From: Persicaria tinctoria
Taxonomy: Eukaryota; Streptophyta; Magnoliopsida; Caryophyllales; Polygonaceae
Direction: 5' to 3'
Assembly (NCBI GenBank): GCA_037127255.1
Contig: JBANSL010000017.1
Location: 45,083,745 to 45,147,744, forward strand
DNA: 64,000 nucleotides
Shown: positions 1 to 10,580 of the stretch, one piece after another
Numbering within the stretch: the first letter of the stretch is position 1
How the letters are laid out: each line of letters starts with the position of its first letter
Notes under the pieces: model-generated
What the model was told of the DNA's origin: nothing
Databases searched by the model: none
What the model saw: the letters and a program-made list of their open reading frames with translations, nothing else
Program-made: the position numbers and the translations under genes

Positions 1-1
1 T

Positions 2-671
2 CACCCATGCCCCAGTGTTGCAAGTACCTGACTTCCAACAACCGTTCTAGCTCGAGTGTGATGCTTCTGGCTCTGGCATTGGTGAAGTTCTTCTTCAAAA
101 TAGGCGCCCCATTGCCTATTTCAGCGAGAAGTTGGGCCATGTAGATCTCAACTATTCTACCTACGACAAGGAGCTACTCGCACTGGTTCGCTGCTTACAG
201 ACCTGGCAAAACTATATTTGGCCTAAGGAGTTTGTGATTCATTCGGATCATGAAGCTCTGAAGTACCTCAAGGGACAAGTAGTGCTCAACATGCGAGTTG
301 CTTGATGAGTGGAGTTTCTAGAGACCTTTTTCTATGTGGTTCACCACAAGAAGGGAAAGGATAATGTGGTAGCTGGCATGCTATCACGTAGGTATGTCCT
401 CTTAAACCATACAGATGCACATGTTTTGGGTTTTGCTTTAATCAAGGAATTGTATGCTTCTGATGGTTTCTTAAAACATATATATGCTCAATGTATGTCC
501 AAACGTGAAGTTGATTCATATTTTCTTGATAATGGTTATTTGTTTAAGATGGGCAAGCTTTGTATCCCATCTTCTTCTATTCGTCGTTTGTTAACTCAAG
601 AAATTCATGAGTCTAGAGGACATGGAGGTTTCGAAAAAACCATAGCTGGACTTAAGGAACATTACTTTTAG
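2..671 (+). pseudogene. RT-RNase H end and H2C2 zinc finger of gypsy pol (broken)
   Basis: Frame 2 from base 2 reads as the RNase H domain that follows gypsy reverse transcriptase: an [10 protein letters not shown] strand, an AYFSEKL segment and an [10 protein letters not shown] segment. Stops lie near base 50 (TAG) and at 302-307 (TGATGA). The reading then moves to the frame from 309, where the connection segment VVHHKKGKDNVVAGMLSRR is recognisable; the normal wording is ADALSRR, so D-A has become G-M. Residues HESRGHGGFEKT give the two histidines of the H2C2 finger that precedes integrase, and CVTC at about 712-723 gives the two cysteines. A TAG at 669-671 closes the frame. Non-functional. 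Confidence 0.8.
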
Positions 672-1367
672 CCTAAAATATCTAATTATGTGCTTAGATT
701 TGTCAAGCGTTGTGTCACATGTGCTAATGCTAAATCGAAATCCAATGCTAATAGTCTATATCAACCATTACCTATTGCGAATGCACCCTGGGAAGATGGT
801 TCTATGGATTTCATTGTAGGATTGCCTAGAACTTTTAAGGGTCATGATTCTATCTTTGTTATTGTAGACAGATTTTCGAAAATGGCCCATTTCATTCCAT
901 GTCACAAAACTGATGATGATATTCATGTTGCATACTTATTCTTTAAAGATGTTGTTTGCTTACATGGATTGCCTTTATCTATAGTTTTTTATCGTGGCTC
1001 TAAATTCTTAAACTGTTTTTGGAAACCTTTATGGTCTAAGTTGGGTACAAAACTGTTATTCTCTACTTCTTGTCACCCCCAAACTGATGGCCAAACTGAT
1101 GTTACAAATAGAACTCTTGGAGCTCTCCTTAGAGTCATGCTGCGAACTAACCTCCGGAGGTAGGAAGAGTGCCTACCATTTGTGGAATTTGCATATAACA
1201 GGTCTAGGCACTATGCAACGAAACAAACCCCCTTTGAAGTAGTGTATGGCCGAAATCCCTTGACTCCAGCGGACATGATGCCTCGGCCACTCATGGAAAA
1301 GGAGAGCATGAATGCAGCTCAGCAAGTGGACTTCATCAAGCGCTTGCATGAGCGTACCAAGGCGTAG
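672..1367 (+). pseudogene. Gypsy integrase core, catalytic residues lost
   Basis: The integrase core would join element cDNA to the chromosome in the nucleus. The segment [30 protein letters not shown] contains the first catalytic Asp (about 805-815). The second Asp, normally in an S-D-R motif, is replaced: the sequence reads FYRGSKFL. The glutamate of the third motif, normally GQTEVVNR, reads GQTDVTNR. Two of the three DDE residues are therefore changed, so the enzyme would be dead even without the in-frame TAG near 1161. The frame from 1182 continues with EFAYNRSRHYATKQTPFEVVYG, a conserved post-core motif. Recognition as gypsy integrase is firm. Confidence 0.85.
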
Positions 1368-1940
1368 ATGGAAAGGAAAACTGCACAATACAAGGCCGCG
1401 AAGGATAAGCACAGCAATGATGTGCAGTTGAACGTTGGTGATCTGGTATGGCTGCATCTTTGGAAGGAAAGGTTTACGCAACAACGGAAATCTTAGCTGG
1501 ACCCCACGGGAGATGGACCATTTTGAGTGGTTCAGAAGATGGGTCCTAATGCATACAAGCTGGATCTTCCTGCCGACAAGTACAATGTTCATTCTACCTT
1601 CAACATCGCCGATTTATCCTTGTTCGTGCCTGACGATGACACTAACGACGATTTGAGGACAAATCGAACTCAAGTGAAGGAGAATGATGCAGTGCAATTT
1701 TCGATGATTCCTGGTGACATTGAGGACAACATGAAGGTGTCGTTCGATGGTGCTATCACTCGGGCAAGGGCCAAGAGAATTCAACATGAAACCAAAGCCC
1801 TTCTTGACCGTTACCAAGGAACGATGGAGCAAGGGTTCAGGCCACCCTGGATCACTTTGCTCAAGACTACACCACCGACAGAAGAGATGAGCTTCCGTCC
1901 TCAAACAAAGCTCATGCAAACTCGACAACATCCGTCATGA
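1368..1940 (+). pseudogene. Gypsy integrase C-terminal region
   Basis: Fragments in two frames read KDKHSNDVQLNVGDLVWLHL, the SH3-like strand found after the integrase core, and then GPNAYKLDLPADKYNVHSTFN and DLSLFVPDDD, the tail region of plant gypsy integrases. The end (GAITRARAKRIQHETKALL) is a basic tail seen in related plant pol proteins. Frameshifts lie around 1495-1530. The reading stops at 1938-1940, eleven bases before the CACTA insertion, so the 3' end and LTR are not present here. Confidence 0.75.
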
Positions 1941-1984
1941 AGACAACAAGCACTACTAAAAAAAGGATTTTGCAACGGATACTT

Positions 1985-2520
1985 AGCCACGAATACTAGG
2001 CGTGGCTATATTCGTGGCCAATAGCAATGACATTGGTGACAACTGATAATAGCCGTTGCTATTTTCGTGGCTGGGTGGCGTCTGGGTATGTCACCTTATC
2101 AAATTCGTGGCTAATAACAACGAACCTATGTCCGTGGCTGATTTCGTTGTTGGAATGGTGGATTGGGCTGCTAAATAGCCACAAATATAGCCACGATTGT
2201 TTGATTCGTGGCTGTATTCGAAGCAGGTTCCGCCACGATATTACATCCGTAGCCGACTCCGTGGCTATTCGGTCCAGTAGTCGTTAAGCTTTTGTCCATT
2301 TAGTGGGCTTGGTCGCAAATAGGCCGGATGAGTTACTATATATCTCTGAATTTTTTTTGATTGAATATGTCCATTAAATAAGGTGTTATTAAAATCGGAA
2401 GTGAAAGCCCATTATCCTATTAGAATTCAAAGCCCAATAAGCCCATAGAATGAAAGGGTATTAATGGACTTCGTTAGCGATGACGGTATCCGTGGCTAAA
2501 TCTGTTGCTATTACGGATGT
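1985..2520. repeat. CACTA 1 subterminal repeats (GCCACGAA / TTCGTGGC)
   Basis: Short words such as TAGCCACGAAT, ATTCGTGGCTA and CCGTGGCTA recur in both orientations between 1985 and 2280 and again at 2485-2520. Such arrays are where CACTA transposases bind in En/Spm and Tam1, so they are probable transposase-binding sites. The function is inferred by family analogy only. Confidence 0.75.
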
Positions 2521-2808
2521 TGTCAAAATTCAATGCGCTTGTACTGTACCCACAGATGGGGCCAACACGCGTCCATTCCCTGCATATTTATGGTTGAGAG
2601 CATTTAATGGGGCCGGCCCACTTTGCATATTGTCTTCTGGCTCAATTCAAATTGCCATCCACTTGCAATTTAAAGGTTGGCAGAGCAGGACAAGGTGGAG
2701 AGTCGATCGATCCGGCATGTTCACTCGTGGGTACGAGGTAAGTTGGGTAATTTGTTTTTTTTTATATATATTTTCTTTAACTTTAGTTACATATATAATA
2801 TATACTCC

Positions 2809-2867
<59 letters not shown>

Positions 2868-3227
2868 GAAAAGGGTTTTTTGAAATGGTATATAAATGGG
2901 TGTTATACAATGGATTTATGGAAATGGTGTATAAATGGGTATTATTTTATTATTGAAGATTTAAATGGGTATTATATATACAAATGTGAAAAGGGGTTTT
3001 TGAAATGGTATATAATTTCAAGAATATATTTGTAAATGTGATATGTAATATAAAAAATTGGTTGTAATTGATACATGTATACATGTTCAGTTATTACAAT
3101 ATTTATTCAATATAATGTATGCAATTAAATATTTGGAAAATTAATTAGTAATCAATGTTTAATTCAGTATTTAGTTTATTATTAATTTATTATGATTATA
3201 TATACCATACATATCGATTGATCGAAT
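2521..3227. other. AT-rich spacer upstream of the transposase
   Basis: No coding sequence is visible. The segment is AT-rich, holds an uninterrupted (TA)n tract and short near-repeats of 'aaatggtatataaatgggt' at about 2884, 2920 and 3004. It would be the 5' leader or promoter region of the CACTA transposase gene. Confidence 0.5.
2816..2864. repeat. (TA)n microsatellite
   Basis: About 49 bases of uninterrupted alternating T and A. Apparent Tyr/Ile-repeat proteins on both strands here are artefacts of this tract. Confidence 0.95.
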
Positions 3228-5158
3228 ATGGACGATCGTTCCTGGATGTATGATATGTACTTGGAGGATCGTAGAGGATTAAAGCCTGAATTAAACATTG
3301 ATAAGTTAATGCACATGGCGAAGCTATTGGACATCCAAACCAAGATCAAATGGTAGGGGACAACCAGTGGGCTATGTATGATAAGTTAATGTAGAGCAAA
3401 GGATGGTGTTTGACATTGCAGGGCCGAACTTTGTTCCTCCTTCATGGTTTAGTGTTAATGTCGATGGTAATGATGAATTCCAACCAGATAAAGTGAATGA
3501 GGTCGATGAAATGAGGGAAAATCGAGTAGCGACTGAGGAGGCTAATCTGTTGTCCACGCGGTTTGCAGACGTGGCATACGGATCACGTAACAGAGGAGGG
3601 GCTGATGTATCATCCTTCAGATGGAGATGCATGGAGGATGCTAGACATGAAGCATCCTGATTTTTCTTCTGAGCATCGTAATATTCGGTTCGGTTTATGC
3701 ACGGATGGATTTGCTACATTTAACAAATCTGGTCAGAATTATTCTTGTTGGCCTGTGATTGTCAATCCTTACAATCTTCCACCTCATTTGTGCATGAGGT
3801 CCGAGCACATGTTTATGTCGTTGATAGTGCTAGGTCCTCGAAACCCAAAGAAGTTAATTGATATTTGCCTCCAACCTCTTGTTGATAAGTTGTTGCAGTT
3901 GTGGGACGTTGGAGTTGCTACCTATGATGCCTCGATGAGAGAAAAAATTATTATGCGTGCAGCGCTACTCTGGACTATGAGTGATTTCCCTACATATGTT
4001 ATGTTGTGTGGATGGAGCACTACAGGTTAGTTGGCTTGTCCGATTTACATGGAATCGGGATGTGGTGCATTTCGCCATCGGAAGTTTTTAGAGATTGTTC
4101 ACCCCTTCCATAGGAACAAGAAGGACTTCTACAGAGGGCACGTGGAAACAGGATTGCCACCTCTATTGCTATCGGGGGAGCAGATATGGGAGGGGGTTCG
4201 TGCTATCCCAATGGTCATTGAGGATCCTTCCTACAAGTCTGATGAGTATGGGATTTCTCATAAGTGGACAAAACAAAGCATTTTCTGGAGACTTCCATAT
4301 TGGAAGGACCTTCTAATCCGACACAATCTCGACGTTATGCACATTGAGAAAAATGTATTTGACAATGTGTTCAACATTGTGATGGATTTCCCTGGAAAGA
4401 CAAAGGATAACTTGAATGCTTGGAAGGACATTCACATATATTGCCATCGACCTGAGCTGGAGGTAACTGATGATTACAAAGGTGTGAAACCTAAAGCAAT
4501 ATATACCTTGACAAGAGAGGCAAAGAAGAAGGTGGGAGAGTGGTTTAGGACTCTCAAATTCCCCGATGGCTATGGTTCCAACCTAGGAAGATGTGTTCAG
4601 AGTGACGATTGCGGTCTTAGTGGAATGAAGAGCCACGATTGTCACGTGTTTATGGAGAGACTCTTGCTGGTCGTTTTCAAAGAGTTGTTGCATCCAAGCG
4701 TATGGGGCCCATTAACTGAGTTGAGTATCTTCTTCCAAACAATTTGTTCGTCATCATTGTCAGTTTTTGTCATGGACCAGCTGATCCGGATGATTCCGCT
4801 ATTGGTTTGGAAGTTGGAGCGTATCTTCCCTCCATCCTTTTTTGACTTCATGGAGCATCTCATAGTCTATCTTCCACATGAGGCCCGAGTGGGTGGTCCG
4901 GTCCATTATCGATGGATGTATCCATTCGAGAGAAATCTGTTTAAGCTAAAAAAGAAGATCGTCCAAAAGAGTAATGTAGAAGGGTCGATCGTGATGGCGT
5001 ACTTATGGGAAGAAATAGCTAATTTCTTGGTGCACTACTTCCCTTCGCATGTTCCTTCCAAATTGAGGAGACCCGCCAGATATGACGTCTTCGAGGGTGA
5101 AGGTTGTGCCTTATCTATTTTCAATCACACCGGAGAGGGTAGGGGAAGGAGACAATAA
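3228..5158 (+). pseudogene. TNP2-type CACTA transposase (broken)
   Basis: The ATG at 3228 opens MDDRSWMYDMYLEDRRGLKPE, the typical N-terminus of plant CACTA transposases, closed by TAG at 3354-3356. The frame from 3563 gives the core wording: HPSDGDAWRMLDMKHPDF, RFGLCTDGFATFN, a YSCWPVIVNPYNLPP segment and a late MSDFPTYVMLCGWSTTG. A single TAG at 4028-4030 interrupts it, and the same frame runs on from 4031 for 375 residues with HPFHRNKKDFYRG and DVMHIEKNVFDNV. Residues about 195-340 of that part (SHDCHVFMERLL onward) match the DUF4218 domain that follows TNP2 in plants. The protein would cut and move CACTA ends; stops and a lost N-terminal part make this copy inactive. Confidence 0.85.
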
Positions 5159-5692
5159 GGTGTTTGACTGAAGAGGAAGAATGGAAGGCCGCACACATAT
5201 ATGTGTTGCTCAACTGTCCGGAAGTACAACCGTACATTTAGTAAATAAACAAACCGAGCACACTTCTCATCAATTTATTTATATATGATTGAAGAGGAAT
5301 TTACTAACCATTACTTACTTTATTATGTGTAGGATATTTGAGAGTGACATGGGGGATAATATGGGAGATGACCTCATTGAAAACGAATTCGCGAATTGGT
5401 TTAAGAATTATGTAAGTGTTCATAATTATACAAAATTCGATCTCATACGTCGTTGTATATTATATTGCATATGTAGTTACTTCGGTACGTGATTGTTTGA
5501 TTTACCTTAGATAAAGGAAGTGGAATCGAACCAACTGATCTTGTGGAGTTTGGCATGGGGACCTATTGTGAAAGCAATAAGTTGGCCAAGATATGTTGTC
5601 AATGGCTGAGTGCCTTCTCCTCCTTTTCCTCTGTACAACGTTGCCTCTTATATGGAAAATATGTAGGTGTATGTGGATCCCTACTTTCTCTC
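5159..5692 (+). pseudogene. 3' exons of the CACTA transposase, interrupted by LINE
   Basis: Downstream of the main block, two exon-like pieces remain. About 5336-5415 reads as an acidic stretch ending ENEFANWFKNYV, followed by GTAAGT at 5415-5420, a good 5' splice site. About 5515-5610 reads SLAWGPIVKAISWPRYVVNG, matching the region after DUF4218 in plant CACTA proteins where a GP...Y.VNG pattern is usual. Coding similarity fades just before the T-run at 5693-5700 that marks the LINE tail. Confidence 0.6.
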
Positions 5693-5711
5693 TTTTTTTT
5701 ATTGGGAAAGG

Positions 5712-6203
5712 ATTTAGGCGAGTAAGCTCTACCCGGCAGTATCCTTGCAGATGAGGTCAAGAAGACAAAAATCGTTTTGAAAAATCGACTCCCCGGGCAG
5801 AGTGGCAAATGCATGCAGCCTTATCAGCCACTCTATTTCCTAAACAGGGCACATGAAAGAAAGAAACCTCTTTCAAAGCCGATAGAAGGAGTTGTACATC
5901 CCGTAAAATTAGCTCAATTTCCCAAGGACATTTAGTTTTTCTGTTTAAGTGGTCAATGATTATACTAGAATCACCTTCGATGTGGATTTTGTCAATATTT
6001 AGTTAAAGAATGTGTTGGATTCCCATTTTAAGAGCAAGTGCTTCCGCTTTTAGATGGTTATGTTTACCAAGTTGTTGATAACACATTCGTATTGGTTGAC
6101 CTTTCCAATAACGGATTATGGCACATGTCTTACTTTCCTTATTTATTAGCATTGATCCGTCAAAATTCAGCTTAAGCGTGCCCCTTGGAGTTTTGCACCA
6201 CAA
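5712..6203 (-). pseudogene. LINE RNase H domain (RVT_3 type)
   Basis: The minus strand from 6203 gives TPRGTLKLNFDGSMLINKES (first catalytic Asp in DGS), then LKAEALALKMGI (catalytic Glu). After an in-frame stop, EGDSSIIIDHL follows (second Asp). These are the D-E-D residues of the plant RVT_3 RNase H domain found at the end of many plant L1 proteins, where it removes RNA from the RNA:DNA hybrid. Premature stops make it non-functional. The coding end lies close to the poly(A), as expected for a LINE 3' terminus. Confidence 0.8.
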
Positions 6204-6391
6204 AATCCTTCTTTGTTTCTTTTTCCTTTTTGGGGGTTGGAGTTATGTGGGAGTATGGGGAAGTCCTCGTCTAGGCCAGCCTCTAGCAAGGCTGTTTCAC
6301 TCCAATTGTTGATGTGGGATTTTATCAAGCGTAAAGATATGTCGTTCTGCGGAATGGGGACCTATCGAAACAGATGTTGCTTCCTAATATA

Positions 6392-6943
6392 CTAGATAGA
6401 CCACAAAGAAAAGGCAAGCGTGTCCTTGGCCGATGAATTGAGATCGTTCCCAATGAACGACATGATAGGTTTAATGTCGCGGGACTGAACTATTATGCTT
6501 GTAATACTTGATTGTACACGAAAAGGGAAGTAATAGATATAGTGTGCGAAGGGACATTCTAGCAGGAGGTGGACCTCATCTTCAACCGCACCGTTGCACA
6601 TAATACACGTGGAAGGGATAGAGGCACCCATACAGGAAAGCCTAGAGGCATGGGAGACCATCCTGAGAAACCTTCCAAAGAAATTTTTTAACCTTTGGCG
6701 GAACGCTCACTTTCCATATCCAGGGGTTGTTGTCTAAGTGAAAGGATGATTGAGCTGTTAGTAATTTTTGTATGCGCTTGTACTGGAAAACCACCCCTCT
6801 CTATCAGGCCACCAGTAAAGCTGATCCTCAAAATGAGAAGTGGGTAGCTGGATGTATAGAATTTCGTTTACCATGCAATTATGTAGCGCATGTTGTAACT
6901 TTTCCATCCACCATCTACCCTACACAATGTAGTCACTGAGAGT
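6392..6943 (-). pseudogene. LINE C-terminal zinc-binding region (zf-RVT)
   Basis: From 6661 downward the minus strand reads SIPSTCIMCNGAVEDEVHLL, then LECPFAHYIYY: the C-x2-C...H...C layout of the zf-RVT domain after LINE reverse transcriptase. Between 6943 and 6662 the translation includes FEDQLYWWPDREGWFSST, the typical lead-in (W...G.FS..SAY) to that domain, with scattered stops. The reading continues from the LINE part at 19815-19217 once element A is removed. Confidence 0.78.
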
Positions 6944-7127
6944 TGTTGTAGGAGGATATCGAGTTCAAAATATAATAATATAAATCAAACCAGATTCGTG
7001 CCCATGCAAATAATTACAAGACTTCCTCATGATGTAGCAAAAGGAAGTCAAGATCGATCCTCGAGGAAGCGTGTCAGCGGATCTCAGGTAGCAGGCAAAT
7101 CTCACGTCGAATTTCGACTCCAGGGAA

Positions 7128-7245
7128 GCACTCGATATTGACCAGGGGTAGTTGATATCGACATCTTCGGTCGATTTATGGGTTCTGTAGAGGGTCAGTC
7201 GATTTCGACCTAGGCACTCGATATCGACCAGTTCTCGTCGACTTC
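7128..7245. repeat. Paired TCGANNTCGA palindromes, A 3' LTR, proximal cluster
   Basis: Two arm pairs are visible: TCGATATTGA with TTGATATCGA (10-bp spacer), and TCGATTTCGA with TCGATATCGA (9-bp spacer). The same positions in the other LTR (17707-17800) show the same pairs with different point changes. Confidence 0.8.
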
Positions 7246-7923
7246 ACTAGTACCTGCAGAGACAAAGACGGCATCGATCTTGCTTGATCAAGAGATTAGT
7301 GGTCAACGTCGACAAGGGTTAGTCGAAGTCGAGTAGAATAAAATAATGTAATGAATTGCAGATTTTAAAATAAACAATGTAAAAGAAAACTTCCAAGACC
7401 GGGATCTGCAACAACTACCAAGACCAGGGTTTGCAACAACTTCCAAGACCGGGATTTCGAAATAAACAAACATGCTTAAGGAAAAATAAAGAGAGATAAT
7501 CATACAATCACATCAAAGGATCAAGCTTTCACCTTTTTCAACAATTACACAACTCTTTCAAGAAGCCCTAATTGTATCTACCAATTTTATGTTTATAATC
7601 CAAGTTGTTAACCTGAATCTCTATTAATTAGGTAATAAACATATAAAAGGTAGTGGATGATCAAAACACAATAAATGTCGAATCTTTACCTCAGACATGC
7701 ATGACTATCGTCGGGCTCACCCCGACCCTCGAAGTAGGCGGACTACTCGCTCTTCATCATAGGAAAACTTATCAAAACTAAAACAAAACAAAGCTTACAA
7801 CCGATTGAAGCCTATTCCGCTCTCGCCAAATACAACTTCTCTCGACTCCAAGCTCTCTCGCCTAACTCTCCTACTCTTGTGTTATCTCTTAATTGGAATT
7901 GAATGAAAAACTAGCCCCATGGG

Positions 7924-7934
7924 CTTTATTTATA
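7924..7934 (-). promoter_or_regulatory. TATA box, gypsy A 3' LTR
   Basis: The minus strand reads TATAAATAAAG, preceded by CT-rich sequence and followed by GCCCATGGGGCT. The same box occurs at the same LTR position in every gypsy A/C/D/F LTR here. A Pol II TATA role is inferred. Confidence 0.6.
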
Positions 7935-8157
7935 GTGTTCAATCCCCGCTAATCAAGGAAAAAATATCCTATCTATATCTAAATCTTTCTATCTAAAAAC
8001 ATAAGATAAAATTTGGAAATTGAACAATTAAATCTCTAATGGAAATATATCCAATGTGGATAAACATCTTCTCTCTTGATAGATCTTCATGTGAAAGGAA
8101 CCTTCAACTCGGAATAAGATAGACTCGAAATCGACTCGTGCTCGGTTTGGGAGTTGG

Positions 8158-8292
8158 TCGATATCGACCATAGTTGGTCGATATCGAGTTGTCTGCTTGG
8201 CTTCGGCTCTGATCACTCAATTTCGGCTTATGGAAGGGATATCGAGTTGATTCAGGTCGATATCGACCAACACTGGTCAAAATCGACCTGTC
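8158..8292. repeat. Paired TCGANNTCGA palindromes, A 3' LTR, distal cluster
   Basis: TCGATATCGA starts at 8158 and again at 8178 (20-bp step), with CCA...TGG extending the stem into the spacer. A further pair lies at about 8259-8288, whose second arm has decayed to TCAAAATCGA while the older LTR copy still reads TCGAAATCGA. Confidence 0.85.
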
Positions 8293-8745
8293 TTCATGTC
8301 TTCTCATCATGTCGAGTCGTCCTGGGAATTTCGACTGGAATCAGGTCCACATCAACCACTCTTCAGTTCTCAGCATTCTGCTCCGTCTTGAAACGCACTT
8401 CCCTGAGTGCTCGTTCGTCCGATTGACGCAAATAAATATGCGTTGGAAAGCTCTTTTCGAGGGCTACAACCGTCATGAAGACATCGGAGTTTGATTAAGA
8501 ATGGTGAATGGAGAAAAGTGGCATTTTCTCTGGCTGCACAATCCTTAGCTTCTTCATGACTTTCCTTTAAGCTTCAAAGTGCATCCGATTTCTGCGAAAT
8601 TAAACAGAAACTAGTGTGGACTCCATAATTTGGAAAATAAGCTTAAACTACATAGATTATGTACTATTCTAACCCAAATGCATGAAATGTAAACATAAAT
8701 CGATATAAAAGTTAATGTAAAACATGACAAATTAGGCTCACAACA

Positions 8746-10404
8746 AACACCCCATACTTAAGCTTGTTTGTCCTCAAGCAATACATTCAATGGTCATTCA
8801 GGGGAAGAATCAAAATTCTCAACATCTTAGATTAATTCTCATATAACCCTGCAGTCAATTACCATCCTTGAAAAGGTATTTATTCCACAAATCCATGCAT
8901 GTGCGATAAAAGCAACTTCATACATAAAAGTAGGGTTATGAAAAAACGATTCATATGTGAATATGTGACAGAGCAATAATAATCAAGAGGACTTTAATTA
9001 AGCTCAATAAGGAGTAGATTGGTAACAGGCTAAAGGGGGGCAATTTTTGGCAATGTGGTGCTAATGATCCGGGGAAATGGAGTATTTCCAAACTTTCTTT
9101 ACCACATTCCTTCTTCATAAGATTCCTCACCTTTCACTTATTCACTCAATGCTTTTATCAGTAGTAATGCTTTTACCTCTCTAACATCAACACTGCCTTC
9201 TTACGAGTCGCAAACATTGTTGTCATGAATGGCCCCAGATACTTGGTGCTTTGGACTCCTCACCTGTGTGTCCCATCTCACTGGACTATTATCTCAGCGA
9301 GCAGGGTCGATCTACCTTTATCTCCAGAGGTGATCGAATTTTTTTTCTCTCATTAAATTTTCCATATCTTTTCAATTTCCTTCCAAACTCCAAATATAAT
9401 AATAGCAACAACACAAACACCATATAGTAATCTCCATAATGTGACATCATTCTCAACATAATCCCCGGATAGGAAATAAGGTAAAGAATGGGCAATATAT
9501 AGATCATATGGAGCAAAATATGAAATAAGGCATAATATGGCTTTTGTGAAGCATACACATAGGTATGGCTAGGATATAACAATATGAGCATTATATGGAA
9601 AATATAAAGTCCTCAATCCTCTTATCATGCAACATGTCAAAAGCAATATCAAATTTTACCTCCTTTCATGGTTTTCAAGAAAATAATGAACTTCATTGTG
9701 ACTTCCATTTACTAGGCAATTTCATGCTATATCTCTAATTAATCTAATTTTTGCATCGTCGAGTGATATATAACCAATTCAAGAAATAAGCTTTAAATAT
9801 GCACACATAATGTCAACTATGGTCAAATATGCACAAAGTAAGCCCTTCCCCCACCCCATACTTAAACATTACAGTGTCCTCAGTGTATAAAAACAAGGGT
9901 AAAGAAAGAAACTCACTAGACAGATGTGCAGATCGTCGGAATTGAGTGATGAAATGTGTGCAGAAGTGGTTGATTTTGAGGAAGGTTAGTCGACGTCGTC
10001 TACAGGTACTCGACGTCGAGTACATCGACAGCCTTCAGGGTGATCCTCGTCGAACACAGGCTTGTTTCCTCGATAGAGGTAGTCGACGTCGAGTAGGGTA
10101 CTCGATGTCGAGTACTTTTGCAACGTCTTTTCCTTGCAAAATTCTTTCGAAAAGACAATAATCCACAATAGACAAATAAAAAAATAGTGTCTCAAAACCA
10201 AAAACCAAAAGTAAATCCGCAAATAATGTTTAAAAAGTCCTAAAAACTGATTGTCTTTATTACAAGCTCTAGACTTTATAATCGCTAGGATAACTTCTTC
10301 ATTGTTGCTTAAGAACCTTTAGTGTGGGGCCCTTCCATGCTTGGCCCTTCTTCTGGATCATCTAGGTCCTAATTGTAGTACTCTAGCTCTGCTGATAGGT
10401 GGTT
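8746..10404 (-). other. 3' untranslated region of gypsy A
   Basis: No coding sequence is seen. The block beside the LTR carries the minus-strand module GAGGACAAACAAGCTTAAGTATGGGGTGTT (8746-8775), the probable polypurine tract region. A second copy of the purine word (AAGTATGGGGTGGGGG) lies at about 9848-9866. The same sequence is recognisable downstream of gypsy C and D. Paired TCGACGTCGA palindromes sit at 9990-10111. Confidence 0.7.
9990..10111. repeat. Paired TCGACGTCGA palindromes
   Basis: Arms start at 9990 and 10010 (20-bp step) and at 10083 and 10102 (19-bp step). The NN dinucleotide here is mostly CG, self-complementary like the TA version in the LTRs; one arm has TG. Confidence 0.85.
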
Positions 10405-10470
10405 GTTCGCATAGAATCCTTTGCCTTCCTTCTTCTTCTTTCCATTCCTAATCCTACGCAGGATTAGATC
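10318..10470 (-). pseudogene. C-terminal tail ORF scrap of gypsy A
   Basis: The minus strand reads a Lys-rich run followed by NNHLSAELEYYN, then a stop, then DLDDPEEGPSMEGPHT. The same wording (SNHLSAELAYYHEDLDDPGEGP) ends the intact ORF of gypsy D at 44577-45464, so this is the last part of the element's coding region. Its function is unknown. It is interrupted upstream by the rearranged junction at 10405-10580. Confidence 0.6.
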
Positions 10471-10580
10471 ACATACAATCCCTACCTCTCCTCCATCCAT
10501 TAATATAAATAAATAGAATTTTATAGAAGACAAGGCCCCGTGGCAAGAAGAAGAAGGAAGGCAAAGGATTCTATGCGAAC
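10405..10580. repeat. Perfect 36-bp inverted repeat at a deletion junction
   Basis: Arms 10405-10440 and 10545-10580 are exact reverse complements separated by 104 bp. The right arm ends precisely where the truncated LTR of gypsy B begins (10581). The loop holds another small palindrome (TAATCCT...AGGATTA, about 10447-10464). AAGGCCCCGTGG at 10532-10543 is the reverse complement of a word present at the homologous place in gypsy D (near 44742). This looks like a fold-back template-switch scar. Confidence 0.9.

Larger units (their letters stand above)
1..1950 (+). mobile_element. Ty3/gypsy retrotransposon remnant, 3' half of pol
   Basis: This stretch encodes, in shifting plus-strand frames, the end of a reverse transcriptase/RNase H, an H2C2 zinc finger, an integrase core and an integrase C-terminus, the usual order in Ty3/gypsy pol. 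No LTR is visible: the left part lies outside the window and the right side is cut by a CACTA transposon at 1951. Multiple stops and frame changes show it is long dead. The protein wording resembles plant chromovirus-type elements, but no chromodomain is clear, so the lineage is not fixed. Confidence 0.85.
1951..5692 (+). mobile_element. CACTA (En/Spm) transposon 1, 5' part
   Basis: The element begins with CACTACTAAAAAAAGG at 1951, the classic CACTA terminus, after the trinucleotide AAG (1948-1950), the likely TSD copy. Inside follow a subterminal region full of GCCACGAA/TTCGTGGC words and a broken TNP2-type transposase. At 5693 it is cut by the 3' end of a minus-strand LINE. I could not find the matching right terminus (...TTTTTTTAGTAGTG), so the rest may lie within 29568-30854 or be lost. 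Confidence 0.85.
6944..8745 (-). repeat. 3' LTR of gypsy A
   Basis: 1802 bp, closely matching 17517-19216 along its length, including the TATA region, the 'gtcgggctcaccccgaccct' block and paired TCGANNTCGA palindromes at about 7135-7230 and 8158-8290. It ends at ...CTCACAACA (8745). Confidence 0.88.

Noticed and set aside
2647..2910. Tyr-Ile repeat proteins
   Set aside because: Read from the (TA)n microsatellite on both strands.
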